Shown here in pieces: positions 53,331-63,679 of a stretch of 64,000 bases of DNA. A model generated the notes under the pieces. That model searched no databases. It saw only the letters and a program-made list of their open reading frames with translations, and was not told where the DNA came from. The stretch lies in NCBI RefSeq assembly GCF_963678635.1, contig NC_087064.1:24296539-24360538 (forward strand), written 5' to 3'. Each line of letters starts with the position of its first letter. Within the stretch, counting starts at the first letter, position 1. This DNA is from Symsagittifera roscoffensis (Eukaryota > Xenacoelomorpha > Acoela > Convolutidae). Both the position numbers and the translations under genes were made by a program.

Positions 53331-54258
53331 AGCATCACAAATCTGGAACAGCCGAAGCGCTCTCTTGAACGTAAGGTTGCGAAGCGTATGCCTTTGTCTA
53401 CCAACCTTTGTTCGAGATGGAGAAGCTGAAAAAGCAAGCTTCAGAAGTTCACCAGAAACTGGACGGATACATCTACGAAGAGGTTCTGTTGGCAGTGCCA
53501 TCACGACCAGATTCTCAACGTTAAGTTTGCCAGGTGCAGCGCGCACAGATCTTTGTCCAGTTGATGACGAATTCCCATGAGCTGTCAAGTAAAGTTACAA
53601 ACGTTTACTCAAAGCAGAAGTGGGTAACCCAAGACCTGAAGAAGGTGGTTGACCCTGTGAAAACCACAAGCCTAAAATTTACCGCCAACGACATTGAGAG
53701 CTTTCCAAATGAGGTTCAGGAAGAATTGCAGAGTCGTGAATTGACCCAGAGCCGGGTCGGCATATGTGATGTGAAATTTCCCGTCTTTGGAAGAAGTACT
53801 TAATAATTTTAGTGACTCGATAAGTACATCTTAAAAACATTTCTTTTTTGAATCAGTAATTTGACTTGCTTTTTTACTCGGTTTGATTGCTTTGCAATCT
53901 TTCAAGAAAAATGACGTGTTGGTGGATTACCACGGCAAAGTATTCACCAACATCAATGCCGACCAGTACCGCCTCCAACCAGTAGTTCTAAGAGAATACG
54001 TATTGCAAATTGCGGGTCCTCCTAGGCGATTGGTCGACGCTTCAAAATAAGACAATCCGTTTGGAACGATTGACTGGGTCGTTTAGAGAACCATGCAACC
54101 CAGAAGAAAAACGTTGACAATATGTAAATGGAAAAGTTGTGCTTTCCAGTATAGGTGAAAGATTAGTCATCCTAAAAGCCAGGAGAGACATTGTACCTTT
54201 CGAGCAACTGCGCTTTGACTAAGAAGACAAAGTTGCTCAAGCGTTGTTTGATGACAGC
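53331..54258 (+). pseudogene. SET-domain (histone-lysine methyltransferase-like) locus, broken
   Basis: After a TTTTTATAG acceptor the plus strand reads FEMEKLKKQASEVHQKLDGY and later GICDVKFPVFGR, ending near a GTACTT donor (about 53798). A further piece starts near 53906 with KNDVLVDYHGKVFTN, the SET motif (F)KKGD.L.DY.G. It is followed by RRLVDAS, a degenerate copy of the DA...GR..NH region, then VNGKVVLSSIGERLVILKAR and RDIVPFEQLRFD, the last SET strand before the usual YGD. Stops at 54048-54050, 54084-54086 and 54220-54222 (the last falling where the conserved Tyr should be) and a frame change near 54115 break it. Family-level call SET only; a SETD8/KMT5-like grouping is a guess. Confidence 0.6.
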
Positions 54259-56804
54259 AATTAAATGTATTTTGGGATTTCTACAAACTTTTAAACTCGT
54301 TTCCGGAACGTTTATTAGTTTTCGAATCAACTTAGAAATTATAACAGTTATTTTTCAGCTCTATGTTTCCTTAGAGCCACGATTGCAGAAACCTTTTTTT
54401 CACCGAAAGCTTGACATTGCTCCATCAAAAAGGGTCGCTTGTTATTGACGTAATTAGCTGAAATGTTACTCCCGGATGTAGCTGGTAAGAAGTCGGATCA
54501 ATAACTGAATCAGAGTACAGAGAGTCAACTACGTAATCTAGCTTCAAAAACTTGAAGTCTTTACCCGCAAATTTGAAGCACTGTATGGCTGCAGGTGACA
54601 GTTTGTTTTGCCATCTCTTGTGTTTGGGTTTTGCCCAGTATTACTAGATTCCGAATCAGTTGTTGACTCGTTTCCAGCAATCCGGATTTGCAACCGTTCT
54701 TCCACAGTCATTGTTCCTTTGACCAAATCTTTGCCATCTTTCAGCAGAACAAAGCAGTTAAGTGTCTTGGAATGTCTCTGAAGAGTTTTTTGAGCATGGT
54801 TTTTGTTAGGACAGTACCTTCTAAATCATGGATCCATTTTTCAGCCATAGCTTGTGGTACTAGATTTGGTTCCCGCAACTGCTGCCGCTGTACATCCCAA
54901 ATTAACCAACCCATAAAACCGCAAACCAAAAAACAGTAGACTAGATGGACGCTTTTCATCGACGGCAACTTTCAGAAATTCCAGATTTTTTTGACATATT
55001 TGTAAAAACGAGAGGATAGGATTGATTCCTCCGAAGACGTCTCGCGCATTGTTTAGAAAAGTTGCCACTTCTAATGAACTTGCAGAATAAAAAAAACTAT
55101 TCGATGAACAATGGGTCTTGTTTATGCAATTTTCCTCCGCCTCGCATTGTCCTACTTTGGAAATCCTTGTTCGTTTGGTGCTTGTATTTTTCGAGAGCTT
55201 CGCACAAATTTTCCCAGAAACTTCGTATAAAACTGCTCACCACAAGCTAGGCATTAGAACTAATCTTAGTTTAAAGAGGGTCAATCTTTGTGCCCCAAAG
55301 ATAAGCACCAAAACTTGATAGTAGACTTCAGCCCACTTTTTGTACTCTATAGCGTTAAAATCACCTCTTGCTCTTAGTAATTACGTGCATTCATTCAAGC
55401 TCTTTCTCAAAAGTTCACTGGCATCTTTGGTGGTGATGCACCTGAGGGTTTTTCCAGGAACTTTTGGGACAAGACTCGGGTAGATGGCTTGTAGCACTTT
55501 TACAGATTTAGTGTTCGTATCTGTATTTTCTTTGGTGCGATCAACAACTTCATTTTTCCATATTCTTATAGAAAGATCTTCAATTTATGTGCTAGCCTCC
55601 TTCATTTCTTCCTTGTCAGCGATACCACTCAGTGCACAATTTAAAGAGGGAGAGAGAGAGAGAGACTGCACCCACTTTGCCAGCTTTGTCTGTTCCTCCT
55701 ATCGAGACAGTAGTGAAATAAAAAATGGCTTTTTAGTCCCGCCGTCTGGTCAAATTTTCCTCAATTCCTCAAAGCGCTGAATGGCAAATTTTTCTTGAGG
55801 ATGCATATCATCGGTTGTTTTTTTGTGCCATTTTACGAAGATTTGTTTCCGCACATCGAGTAATCACATGTGGCTGGCATCTAGAAAAACGCGTCGAATG
55901 TTTTCTATGCTGACCAGTGACGTCTTGGGTAATTCTTTTCGAAATGGCTTATTGAGTTCAATTCTTTTACCAGTCTTTGGCTCGCTATTTAGTGGACGAA
56001 AGTTTGTAGTGACACATACAGTGTGAGGCACGAGACTGTATCAAATAACTGCTCATTAGAGACACCAATAACCAGCCGCAAAAAATGGTGAATCGCCACT
56101 ATAGGTCAGCTTTGCTCCTAACTGTTTTGAGAGTTTGTTCGGCTGAACAACCAGCCCGATTCTTGGTCGCCTGCTGTGGTGGGATCAACGTTGTGCTCTA
56201 TAGCGTTTCTGCGATTAAGTAAGGAAAAAAACAACATATCCAATTTTACAAGCATGGACAGATCCGATTTCATTTTGAGCAGATTTCATCATTGTAGCAC
56301 TACCTGGCTTCAAAAGATATGATCGTTCCAAATGCTGATCATTCAAAATGCAAAGGCGTTTATTCATAAATTTGAGTTCTCAGTGTTTTAAGCCTTGGTT
56401 GTGGGTTCCATTTAGCTTGATTAACTATTTGCTCATAAAATCCGCACTGGTTTTTGTCCGTTCGCAGAAAAATTTGCGCTGTGCTCCAGTGACAAATATT
56501 ATTTTATGCATTAACATAAAGCACTTCGTGGAGCCAAAAGACCTAATTTAGTTAAAGAGCATATATAGTTAACCATATTGACTATATAACATATAAACGA
56601 CGCCTAGACTAATAACCCTGAGAGATTTTTTTCTTAAGTAAATAAAACACAAAGTATCTAAAACAAAATTGACTTACCTGTGAAACAGAAAACGCTGAGA
56701 ATCGACTGTTCACTAAATTCGACAACGAGGAGCCTGAACGCGAGCCTGGTAACCTCCACACCACCAATCTCACAGCTGTCTCCCTAGATATCCACTCGTA
56801 ATCC
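54259..56804 (-). other. Unrecognised minus-strand coding-like stretch
   Basis: Several minus-strand pieces look protein-like but are split by stops and frame changes. They include AEKWIHDLEGTVLTKTMLKK (about 54800-54860), LVKGTMTVEERLQIRIAGNE (about 54670-54725), FEELRKI followed by a stop and PDGGTKKPFF (about 55725-55780), and NKPFRKELPKTSLVSIENIR (about 55880-55950). They may be exons or a decayed gene. No domain could be assigned. A short GA microsatellite lies at 55650-55663. Confidence 0.35.
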
Positions 56805-57104
56805 TTAAAGCTCCGTGGTTTTCATTGAAAGAAACGCAACTGCTTTGACGCAAGAAAATATGTCACTTATAAAAGCAGAAAATGTTTTCTCGGGCTTACA
56901 GAAAAATGTAAAATGAGCCACTACTTCGGCGGCTGCTCGACGAACATGTCTAGGAGAAGGAACGAATGATTTTAAGCCTGTAATTAAATGCCGAGATTGA
57001 ATAGTTTTGATGATATTGCCATCATTTCCAGTTTTTGTAGCCTTAGCCAAATCGTACTTGAAATCTTCCGAACAGCCCCGTTTCTTAAATAAGCGTAAAA
57101 TCAT
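56805..57104 (-). CDS. Unrecognised 99-residue minus-strand ORF
   Basis: ATG-initiated, with balanced composition: a basic N terminus (KKRGCSEDFKYDLAKATK), a central RHVRRAAAEVVAHF segment and a hydrophobic C-terminal part. No domain recognised. It lies on the same strand as the coding-like stretch to its left and could be an upstream part of the same decayed or spliced gene. Confidence 0.35.
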   Translation of the reverse strand: MILRLFKKRGCSEDFKYDLAKATKTGNDGNIIKTIQSRHLITGLKSFVPSPRHVRRAAAEVVAHFTFFCKPEKTFSAFISDIFSCVKAVAFLSMKTTEL

Positions 57105-57527
57105 AAAATGGGTCTAAAAGGTAAACCTAATCTTTTTGGCCATATTTACCGCGTTTCATTTTCTGTGAGTCCTTTTCAGCTACTTCCCTTAGTCCTTGGA
57201 GGCTAATTCTATGGCATCGAACATAAAACAGAACTTGGTGTCAAAACCTTTCGAATCCTTTTGGAGTGCATCACTGTTGTAGTGTCGCCAGTGCTCTCTT
57301 CCGAGTAGTCTTGCGAGGAATCACATACTTCAAAAATTGAATATAATAGTGCCTGTATAAAGATGCAGTTGCTGAACTTCTTGATGGTTCCTAGGGTGCA
57401 GGAAGAGCTAATGGTTGTTAGGTTGCTGATGCTGTTGATGTCGGAGTTCTGGATGAGATTCCTTCATTTGATGAGTTTCCTAACTGTTCTAAGGGCAATG
57501 CTGATCTGTTCTGATGGTTTATAGCAC
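57105..57527. other. Unassigned short stretch
   Basis: No ORF, repeat or splice-supported exon was recognised. A (GATGCTGTTGATG)-like low-complexity patch occurs near 57430. Confidence 0.3.
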
Positions 57528-58016
57528 TTAAAGGTGAGTAGTTTTTTTTTCTGAAAAGAGAAACTTGACCAAGCTCCTCCTTTTTTTGTTCCACGGTTTT
57601 TCCTTGAAGCCCTGTAGAACTAACATCTGCATGATTGCTGCTGTTACTGCAATCGAATGATTGCGTTGCCGTGGTATTGCTATTTTTCGTACAAGATCGT
57701 CAACTTTCAATGTAGTTCAATCGACCATTTCTGAAACTACTCTTTGCTCTGTTCGATATTTGTTTGCCGACTCTTTTCCTGCTATTTCGACAATAATTTT
57801 GGCGTGTACAAATTTTCGATCTTCATCTGATGCTATCGAATAGCGAATCCACAATTGTTGCTTCATACTTTTCTTGGTCATCGACGAGTCGTTCATTTGT
57901 ATGTCGAATCGTACGCGCCGGTTTGCGCTTCCCAACTCGTATGTCGGTTGTTTGTTTGTCGATTCGTATGTCGATTCGTGTCGGTTTGTTTGTCGGTACG
58001 TCGAGTCGTATGCCAT
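57528..58016 (-). pseudogene. Unrecognised minus-strand ORF with one in-frame stop
   Basis: The frame opens with a Ser/Thr/Tyr-rich segment that is an artefact of a TATGTCGATTCG-type simple repeat, then becomes protein-like (RVRFDIQMNDSSMTKKSM, WIRYSIASDEDRKFVHAKII). It meets a TGA at 57717-57719 and continues in the same frame (VDDLVRKIAIPRQRNHSIAV) to 57528. No domain recognised. Confidence 0.35.
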
Positions 58017-59342
58017 TTTTTGTATCAGTTTTTTGTCAATACTCGTGCCGGTTTTGTTTGTCGGAATTGTTTGTCGGAATCTGAATTCGAAAAAAGATGT
58101 AGTAAGGAATTAATTAAAAGATTTTCGAACTGAATTCGAAAGATGGTGTTAATTAAGTAATCCAAATCCGTAATTACCAATTTGCCTAACCGGAAAACTA
58201 ATTGTAGGTTATGGTGTGCTTTTAAATTTGGCCTAACCGACTTGTTCAAACTTAGGTTAGGTTTCATAGCCAGCGGGTAGACTTCATAGCCAACTTGAGC
58301 AATAATTGTGTCGATACTTTTTTAAGCCGTCAACTAAAAGAGTCACTAATTGTTTCTTGAAATAGATTAATTGATTTTCAAGTGTTAGTTTTGATAATCC
58401 GTGATCATCATTCGCTCCTCAATTAGCTAATTATGTTTATCGGAGGAGATCAATAAATCTTGAACTACCCAGTTTAACTACCTTGTAATTATACCCTAGG
58501 TTATATGATTTTTTTTCCTGTTATATGGTCCAACATTTTGCTTTCCTAAAAAAGTTAGTGGTAAATATGTTTCTTCCTCTACAATAATATTTCCTGTAAA
58601 CAAATCACTAACTATATGATAGTTTCTGAATTGGATGTTTATTGGCGCCGTTTAGTCTATTAGCCTATTCCAAATACGGTACTAGTCCGTTCAGTTTTGC
58701 AAAATCTCAAATACTGATAAGAGTGGAATGGTGTCGTTCACTCTATTGCCCATCCCAAATTCTAAAATAGTTCGTTCTACTTTTGCAAAATCTCAAGTTT
58801 TGACAGAAAGGAATGTGTAATGGTGCCGTGCTGTCTATTGCCCAACACAAAAGCTGAAATAAGCAGTTCTAGTTTTGAAAAATTTTAATAGATCTTGTTG
58901 CATATCAAATCAATCTTGAATACTGATCAGTTCGTTCCACTTTCGTTCCAATTTCCAATTACAGCACAAATTTTAACTCAATGAGAAAATCTCATCATAG
59001 AATGTTTGAATACCTAAAAACGAATTTGGAACAAGAACAAATTAAATACATATGGTCAAAATCCCAAATCATGACAATATTTCGTTGGAGTTGCAAAATC
59101 CCAAATACTGACAACATATTGTTTCAGTTGCAAAATCCCGAATACTGACAAAAACCACAAAAACTGACAATAAGTTCTGCAAAATCAAAAATACTGACAA
59201 TAGTTCGTTGCAGTTCTGCAAAATCCCAAACACTGAAAATCGATAGTTTGTTGGAGTTCTGCAAAATCCCAAACTTTGGTTGTCAGTATCGATAGTTTGT
59301 TGCAGTTCTTCAAAATCTCAAATTGTGGCAAAAACCAATACA
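58017..59342. repeat. Tandemly repetitive non-coding stretch
   Basis: Two related arrays. At about 58640-58890 an approximately 110-120-bp unit is repeated about three times, with AGT(C)TATTGCCCA(T/A)(C/A)CC and TTTTGCAAAATCTCAA. At about 59080-59330 a shorter unit with GTTGCAGTTCTGCAAAATCCCAAA and ACTGACAA is repeated six or so times. Both share the GCAAAATC(C/T)CAAA core. No gene seen. Confidence 0.6.
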
Positions 59343-59660
59343 TATGGGGATTAACCGCACAATTTCCCCAGTCGATTTAGGGGGCTAAAGACCGGGGATT
59401 TTGTTAAGTATTTCTCCCCATATTGCAATGGGGGGTATTTAATAAAGTAAAAAAACCCGTGGGGGCATATTAGGGCGGTAGTTAACAACGTACAAAATTC
59501 GTGGGGGCATATTAGAGGGGTTATTTTTCTTTATAGGAGGATATTCGTTACAAGGTACCATAAAGGGCAGAAAATAATAAGATACAAAAACCGCGGTTTC
59601 AGATCTTGTTATTTCCCCCCCTTTATGCTACCTTGTAACGAATATCTCATTAAGATTATT
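59343..59660. repeat. G-rich patch and 45-bp inverted repeat
   Basis: GTGGGGGCATATTAG(A/G)G occurs twice (about 59459-59515). At 59540-59646, GATATTCGTTACAAGGTA and what follows pairs with a downstream reverse complement (TACCTTGTAACGAATATC) around a short loop containing ACCGCGGTTT. Arms are about 44 bp with some mismatches. It could be a small fold-back element. Confidence 0.6.
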
Positions 59661-60589
59661 CCGCGGTTTTTCAATACTAAAAATTCTATTTTCAAGATAT
59701 AATAATTTAAATTAAAATTCTTATTGTACGTTTTTTAGTATGGGTAATAAAATAGTTTTGCATCTCAGATAAACTCTTGTAACTGATCATTTGCAAAGGA
59801 CGACTTCTTTCATTTGTGCTTAGTTTTCAGTTTATCTACGAAAATAAACGGGTTTGCTGGAGGTAAAGAATATGGCTACCAAGCCAGAGGTCGCTAGATC
59901 AAATATTCGGCACTGCAAGATGTTTTTAAAACCACGAAGTAAACGTGCATCATTATTGTGGCCTAAAAGACTGCTTTTTTAAAATTGTAAAAATCATAAT
60001 AAAAATTAAGGCTCGCAATTCACAGTCCATTTCACAATTTTGGCTCGTATTTCACAATTGAGGTACCGGTTTCATATCCTGAAGGGTACTTTCAAAAATT
60101 TGATGTGGCCAGGGTTCTAGAAGATTTGATTCTGGATTCCAAAAGAAAGAAAGGAATTGTGCTTAAGAATTTGCGGACTCCACTAAATTTTTTTTCCTTT
60201 TCCCCCACCTCGCATATGAATCAATTTTATATTGCAAGGAGCTCTTTGCTTTTGTAACGAGGGCTAACGATGTCTTAGCCTAATTATAGTCCGCATACCA
60301 ATTTTTGTAACAATATCCATAATGTGAAAAAAATTTTACTAGTCTAAACTTCGATCCTTGACTGATTTTGTTTTTCTTTTCGTTCCAGAATGCCACCTAC
60401 ATTTATTGCAAAAAAGCAACATGGTCCGCCGTTTTGCTGAGAAGCGATGCGAGAAGAGGGATGCGAAACTGAAAAAATTGACTTGCATGTTCTGTGGCAC
60501 GGAGGCCGCACTTTGAAGGGAGAGTAGAATGACAAAGCTTTCAGCGGCGAACATGAAATAACCAGAAAAGCGGCGAATGATAACCACGG
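59661..60589. other. Unassigned stretch
   Basis: Mostly non-coding. After a TTTTCGTTCCAG acceptor-like site at 60388, one frame reads RFAEKRCEKRDAKLKKLTCM on the plus strand to a stop near 60515, possibly an exon or part of the LINE remnant. The large minus-strand ORF at 60344-60730 is the opposite-strand shadow. Confidence 0.35.
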
Positions 60590-60900
60590 AAGAAACAGAA
60601 GGGAAGAAGTCACAACCAACCAGTTCAGGACGGGACTGTCGTCACTCTGCAAGGCCACCCTTGCTCGGATAGGTGCAGCCGACTCCTCGGAGTGCCTTGA
60701 CTGCGACCAAGAACATACCGTCCACCACATGTCGCATGAATTTCAACGAGGCGAAGAAATGAGACGACGACTTGGAGGATCTGACGATGCCCACATCATC
60801 AGACACCCGCAGTGACCTCCAGCGGCTCCTTCGGCGGATGGCGCGCACGTTTGTTGACTCCATTGCGTCAGTAAACGCGTCGTAAGAAGAAGACGAAGGA
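60590..60900 (+). pseudogene. LINE C-terminal zinc-finger remnant
   Basis: Plus-strand translation reads FRTGLSSLCKATLARIGAA, then CLDCDQEHTVHHMSHEFQRG with RRRLGG following. This follows the CxxC...H pattern and trailing Arg-rich helix (CxxC....ExxxHxxxxC......R) at the end of Jockey/R1-type non-LTR polyproteins, with the last Cys not evident. Two stops follow shortly after. It lies just upstream of the JmjC gene, in a probable intron or 5' flank. Confidence 0.5.
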
Positions 60901-61029
60901 AACCGCAATGACCATTTCAATTGTATGCAACAAAACGCAGTATTTGTTTTATAGAATTGTCCACCCACTAGTCTGCAAGTATAATTGTCCAACCAGTAGT
61001 CTGCAATTAAATCAACATCACTGTTTCAG

Positions 61030-62580
61030 CCCTCTATTTCATTGAATGACGGCGAAATCCCCAAGGGCACTGCTCCAGGTACTGTTGGTACTACATTTAC
61101 TGCTCAAGAATTTACAATTAATATCAAGGAACATACCTCGGAACTTACCGGCCAGCTGCGCCAATTAGAATGGTACCTCTTTCCGAGGTAAGGAACGGAC
61201 CGTGTCTGAGGCCAGATCCACTTCCTCTCGTACCAGAGTTCATTTCGCCCTTTCTATACCAGGCTACATTGCGCCACTTCATCTGGTTGACGCAGATCTG
61301 AGGACAAATTAACGACTTCCTCTGGTGCGGATACAGAAACCAGAAGCTCTTGGGACAAAACCGCAGAGTTTTGCCGTGGTTTCAGGCAGCTCTTGTAGCA
61401 CGAGTGCCAATCAGATTGACACGTTACCTCCATTTGACTACGGCTAACTAAGAGAGAGAGGTTTTCGCAAGTAAGCATGTGAGTCTAATGTTAGCTCAAA
61501 ATCGTTTTAATTAATTTTCGATCATCTTTTTCGGTATTTTGTTAGATCATACTTACCTCAAGTCTAATACAGTGCGTGCCTGCGAGCAATTGATCTTGTC
61601 AATTGGATCCAGTCAGACTGGTTTATTGGCCAACAAGGAGCCTTGTTAGTTCCATCGGCTAAGTCCATAAAGGGGTTCAAAAGCCATCTAACAGGGCCTG
61701 CGGATAAATGCCAGTTTGACAACCGAATGTATGGGGACAATTTCCTTGACAAAATTTTGAAGAAACACTCCAAGAAACTCAGAGCTAGACAGTACAGTTT
61801 AAAGGAAAAGGTAATCAGTTTGTAAAATAATTGATCTCCTAGTCACCGAGTGGTCCAGTTTTCAAATAAAGTTAACCTTACATTTGTGTTCAACCCTAGG
61901 AATGAATAAAATCAATTCAGCCAGCTGATCTTCAAACTTTGTTCAGATCAATACCACCAATGTTCTGGAGCATCATTAATGCTGATGCTTCCTTGTCGGC
62001 CGCCAGGAAATTCCCTGTCCCAAAAGGAGTCAAGGATTTGTCGTTGGGACACATAGATACACGAAAGTTAGGAAAGACAGAAGTACCGACGAAGGAATCA
62101 AGCTACCTGCTGTTGTCGCAGTATCACCATTTCACCAAAATTTCTCCGGTACATCTGTAATGTTTATTTTAGTGAAGAGCTAAACAAAGTTTGGTGCAAA
62201 ATTTCCAATGAAATTTAGAAATCTGTCTCATTTAGTTCTTTTTTCTTTTAGGCTGCAAAACATTTTTGATGGCCCGGTTCCAGGAATATCTGTTGTATCA
62301 ATCTCTGTGTTGGAAACCGATGTTTCCCGGGGATAACCCTCGCTGTGATGCTAGAGGGTGTCAGAAAGTTGTTCTGACGGAGCAGCAGGCACTCGTTATG
62401 CCAGCTGGCATGATACACATGGTTGAAACGCACTCAGAGTCAGTGGCTCTGGGAGTCAATTTCATCCATCGTGGATACCTGGCGACGGCTACCAGAGTTT
62501 TCCGACACGAGCAGAAAAACGAAGAGTCCTTCAGCAGCTGCTACCCCGCTTTTCCGACGTTGTCTCTGAATGAGCTTATG
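61030..62580 (+). CDS. JmjC-domain protein (KDM2/KDM7-like demethylase family), four linked exons
   Basis: Four exons join with matching phase: 61030-61187, 61573-61810, 61921-62148 and 62236-62580, each with GT donors (GTAAGG, GTAATC, GTACAT, GTGAAA) and AG acceptors. Exon 3 ends with LLLSQYHHFTKIS and exon 4 begins FFFLLGCKTFLMARF, the JmjC region that in the KDM2/KDM7 group carries HxD and then G-K-x-F-x-L-I. Exon 4 continues with QKVVLTEQQALVMPAGMIHM and SVALGVNFIH, a very good match to the second half of the domain (TLxIPxGWIHxV...GGNFLH). The HxD iron ligands appear absent while the later His is present, so catalytic activity is doubtful. The gene start is upstream and unknown. The next exon probably starts at 62661, but the natural-looking frame there (ELEDLEEVWRTLKAHDKAS) is out of phase with exon 4; the in-phase frame ends after 23 codons. 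Confidence 0.75.
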
Positions 62581-63284
62581 GTGAAACTTCGTTTACTATC
62601 GAAGATTAAACTGATACGTTTTTGTCGAAATAGATAAAAATAGATAAAATTATTTTATAGCACCAGAGACACGATATCGCCGCAAGAATTAGAAGATCTG
62701 GAGGAGGTCTGGAGAACTCTGAAGGCGCATGACAAAGCCTCAGATAACCACCTTGCCAGGATAAGTTCTTCTAGACGAACTTCATCCCAGATATTGAGAT
62801 ACTTACTTTCGTATCCCAAAAACTGCACCCAGTTTAATCGCAGATACCGAAAAACTCAATTCATCCCAAAAATTTAGTTTCGTCAGCCCGTATACTGAAA
62901 TGTTCAATTCATCCCAAAAACAGACGATCACTCAATTTAATCTCTCTTGCTAAACTTTGAATATTTTGTGTTTCAATTGATTAACTAAGGAAAGGCTGGC
63001 GAATAAAAAGAGATAGACAGTCTTTTCCAATACCCTTGCGGGCCAACCGCAGCGTTGCCAGTGGGAGCATTGCCCGCCCCAATATCAGTCAAAAGAACCT
63101 GAAGACTTTCTGATACCGAATTCGAATACTATTTTTTGTGTACAATTTTTTCGACGAATGTGTAAAAAATGTCTAGATTTTTTAATTGACATTTTGAAAC
63201 AGTTTTTTCCATCAATTGTAGTTTGTGATCCTTATTTTATTATGCAGTCTGAGTAAATAATTAAATTAAAGAATTTCACAAAAC
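62581..63284. other. Possible last JmjC exon and spacer
   Basis: An acceptor TTTTATAG at 62653-62660 is followed by an acidic, helix-like frame to about 62770. Nearby, TCATCCCA(A/G)A-type phrases recur three times (62785-62930). The rest appears non-coding. Confidence 0.4.
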
Positions 63285-63518
63285 ATGGGATCCTCATCAT
63301 CAGTAAATGAAGTTTCAGAGATCGCTCCTGTTAACGAAGCCAAAGAAATGTGCCCGATCTTTTGTAAAGAGGGGAGACTCTAATATCAGATCCACGAGGG
63401 GGTGGTGGTACATAAGCTGTGCTTCGCTTGCTGGCGAAAAATGCCGGATGAGTTTCATCCAAACTGACCTTTCTGTCGGCAGGACTTGGAGCCGCTCAGT
63501 CGTTTCTTACACTCGTAA
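63285..63518 (+). pseudogene. RING-finger ORF with two in-frame stops
   Basis: ATG followed by GSSSS, a possible N-myristoylation start. The frame then reads MCPIFCKEG, a stop at 63381-63383, HEGVVVHKLCFACWRKM, a second stop at 63465-63467 exactly where the penultimate zinc-binding Cys should be, and PFCRQDLEPL, ending at 63516-63518. The H-x2-C-x2-C and x-P-F-C-R pattern is that of a RING finger, the domain of many E3 ubiquitin ligases. The first pair has three rather than two residues between cysteines. About 77 codons in all. It is a decayed copy or part of a differently spliced gene. Confidence 0.5.
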
Positions 63519-63679
63519 CTATTGCTTTTGGCCTTTTTTCTGTTAAACTAACTAAGACTGGTGCCATGTGAACAACCCCTCATTACCACCTTCGACCACT
63601 AACTTGGACCCTCCCAGTGTAAACCGCAAAAGAACATGCAACCCTTCCTCCATATTAATCATATTTTATTTTTGTTTAG

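Noticed and set aside
57830-58133. Plus-strand ORFs rich in CRFVC-type phrases
   Set aside because: They arise from a simple TATGTCGATTCG/TTGTTTGTCGG repeat and appear in all three frames.
63285-63518. Viral matrix-type RING protein (myristoylated small RING protein)
   Set aside because: Start and RING spacing are suggestive, but many cellular RING proteins look alike at this length and there is no other viral sequence beside it.
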